Assembly: GCF_014230055.1 (NCBI RefSeq)
Contig: NZ_JACHVA010000028.1
Coordinates: forward strand, 1-35,014
Origin: Puniceicoccus vermicola
GTDB lineage: Bacteria; Verrucomicrobiota; Verrucomicrobiia; Opitutales; Puniceicoccaceae
Direction: 5' to 3'
Length of the DNA: 35,014 bases
The notes under the pieces are model-generated. The model worked only from the letters and a program-made list of their open reading frames with translations, was not told where the DNA came from and ran no database searches. Position 1 is the first letter of the stretch, and the number at the start of each line of letters is the position of its first letter. Below are positions 34,144-35,014 of the stretch, one piece after another. The translations under genes and the position numbers were made by a program.

Positions 34144-34177
34144 ACCGCATCGCTGCAAAGCGGTGCGGTATTTTTTT
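34144..34177 (+). terminator. Intrinsic terminator after slyD
   Basis: ACCGCATCGCT pairs with AGCGGTGCGGT (11 bp, one T-G pair) around a GCAA loop and is followed by ATTTTTTT (34170-34177). It lies 41 bp after the slyD stop and just before the end of the convergent ISL3 transposase gene. Confidence 0.9.
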
Positions 34178-34186
34178 GGTTCATCG

Positions 34187-35014
34187 TCATTTCCCGGGGA
34201 AAGCATGCTTAATCTTGAGGAAGAAGTATTCCGTATCCCTGAAGCCATAAGCGGTTCTTTTGATGACCTTGATCTTGTTGTTCATGCCCTCGAGCACGCT
34301 GGTGTTGAGTGGGTATTTGGCTGAGGCTATGATTCCACGGAGGTAGGGTCTGAGTTTATCAGCGAAGGCGAGCAGGGGTTTGATTTTGGACTCACGGCAC
34401 ATCCTCCACCATGTGCGCCAGCGTTTGAAGGCGCCCCAGATGCTTGAGCTTCGCCATAGTTCTTTGAGCTGTTCTTTCAGGACGTAGACTTGAGCCAAGG
34501 ATTGGTTGGCATTCATCAGCTCTTCGAGCCTGACAAGTTCTTCTTCATTGAGGTTGTCCTTGTTCTTTAGAAGTAACCATCGGCTACGTTTGACCGCTCT
34601 GCGAGCCGACTTGTTCTGCCTTAGTTCATTGGCCTGATCCACGCGGACTCGGTCGATGACTTCACGGCCGTATTTGGCAACGACATGAAAAAGGTCGTAG
34701 ACGACTTCCGCATTCGGGCAGTGCATCTTCACCTCCAGGTCAAAGGCGCTGTTCTGATCCATCGCGACCGCTTCGATTTGATCGCAGTGTTCGCCCAGTG
34801 ATTCAAAGAAGGGGCGTATGGATTCGCGACTGCGCCCTTCACCGATCCAAAGCACTTGCCGAGTGTCCGCATCGGCTACGACGGAGGCGTAGCGGTGCCC
34901 CTTGTGCAATGCGAACTCATCCATGACCAGAGTTCTGAGCGAACCGTAATCGACTTCAGGCAACTCCCGAACCAACCTAGCTTTGTCAATGCGTTTGACG
35001 GTGTGCCAAGGCAA
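34187..35014 (-). CDS. ISL3-family transposase, C-terminal part (runs off right edge)
   Basis: At least 275 residues of the DDE catalytic domain of an ISL3 transposase. The domain is marked by LVMDEFALHKGHRYASVV (first Asp), AVAMDQNSAFDLEV (second Asp), VYDLFHVVAKYG and the terminal LNTSVLEGMNNKIKVIKRTAYGFRDTEYFFLKI (Glu in the EGMNN motif). These are all hallmarks of the family, and the C terminus is intact. The N-terminal zinc finger lies beyond the window. It is clearly a different element from the fragment at the left edge: the first-Asp region differs (MDEFALHKG against IDEHTLGKK). The sequence just outside the stop, GGTTCATCGTCATTTCCC (34178-34195), may be the element's end but cannot be tested. 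Confidence 0.9.
   Translation of the reverse strand: MPWHTVKRIDKARLVRELPEVDYGSLRTLVMDEFALHKGHRYASVVADADTRQVLWIGEGRSRESIRPFFESLGEHCDQIEAVAMDQNSAFDLEVKMHCPNAEVVYDLFHVVAKYGREVIDRVRVDQANELRQNKSARRAVKRSRWLLLKNKDNLNEEELVRLEELMNANQSLAQVYVLKEQLKELWRSSSIWGAFKRWRTWWRMCRESKIKPLLAFADKLRPYLRGIIASAKYPLNTSVLEGMNNKIKVIKRTAYGFRDTEYFFLKIKHAFPGK

Overview
The window looks like a bacterial chromosome of the Verrucomicrobiota, most likely the Opitutae/Puniceicoccales side. That placement is inferred from gene content: a compact Akkermansia-like type II-C Cas9, a long-form RAYT transposase, a stand-alone DUF2126 protein, and very few Shine-Dalgarno sequences in front of otherwise clear genes. No rRNA is present to confirm it. 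Most of the window is ordinary housekeeping DNA. The accessory parts are two different truncated ISL3-type transposases at the window edges, one CRISPR-Cas locus, one RAYT gene, REP-like hairpins and a tandem-repeat block.

Left part (1-11.5 kb): an ISL3 transposase fragment runs off the left edge and carries a perfect 38-bp palindrome in its coding sequence. It is followed by a small zinc-ribbon protein. Next comes a minus-strand run of metH (B12-dependent methionine synthase), a small hypothetical protein and an outer-membrane beta-barrel protein. On the plus strand lie a secreted coiled-coil protein, a D-lactate dehydrogenase, an intergenic region with two REP-like hairpins, dnaX and rpe. 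dnaX contains a run of ten A that splits it into a short (gamma) frame and a +1 frame that completes a longer (tau) product. metH contains a second A10 run exactly at the linker between its folate and B12 modules.

Middle (11.8-17.9 kb): yjbQ and rpmB on the minus strand are followed by a complete type II-C CRISPR-Cas module. This has a divergently transcribed tracrRNA with a readable promoter, anti-repeat and terminator, then cas9 (1075 aa), cas1, cas2 and an array of ten identical 36-bp repeats with nine 29-30 bp spacers. The anti-repeat fixes the crRNA strand as minus, so the array is transcribed toward cas2 and against the cas operon, as in other II-C systems. At the cas2 end an inverted partial copy of the repeat forms a long hairpin with the last repeat. 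At the other end the array stops 5 bp from a chromosomal gene, leaving no room for a conventional leader.

Right part (17.9-35 kb): a membrane-anchored hypothetical protein, then pyrF-ispD-ispF (tightly packed), a VOC-fold protein, a lytic transglycosylase, a DUF2126 protein, an ACT-domain (GcvR-like) protein, a DUF3293 protein and tRNA-Arg(UCU). A block of five 138-147 bp tandem repeats starts at the tRNA 3' end. It is followed by obgE, ppc, a RAYT-like transposase lacking the expected catalytic tyrosine, a DUF4405 membrane protein, class I fumarase, slyD with a strong terminator, and the C-terminal part of a second ISL3 transposase. ppc and fumarase serve anaplerosis and the TCA cycle, ispD and ispF serve isoprenoid synthesis, and metH serves one-carbon metabolism.
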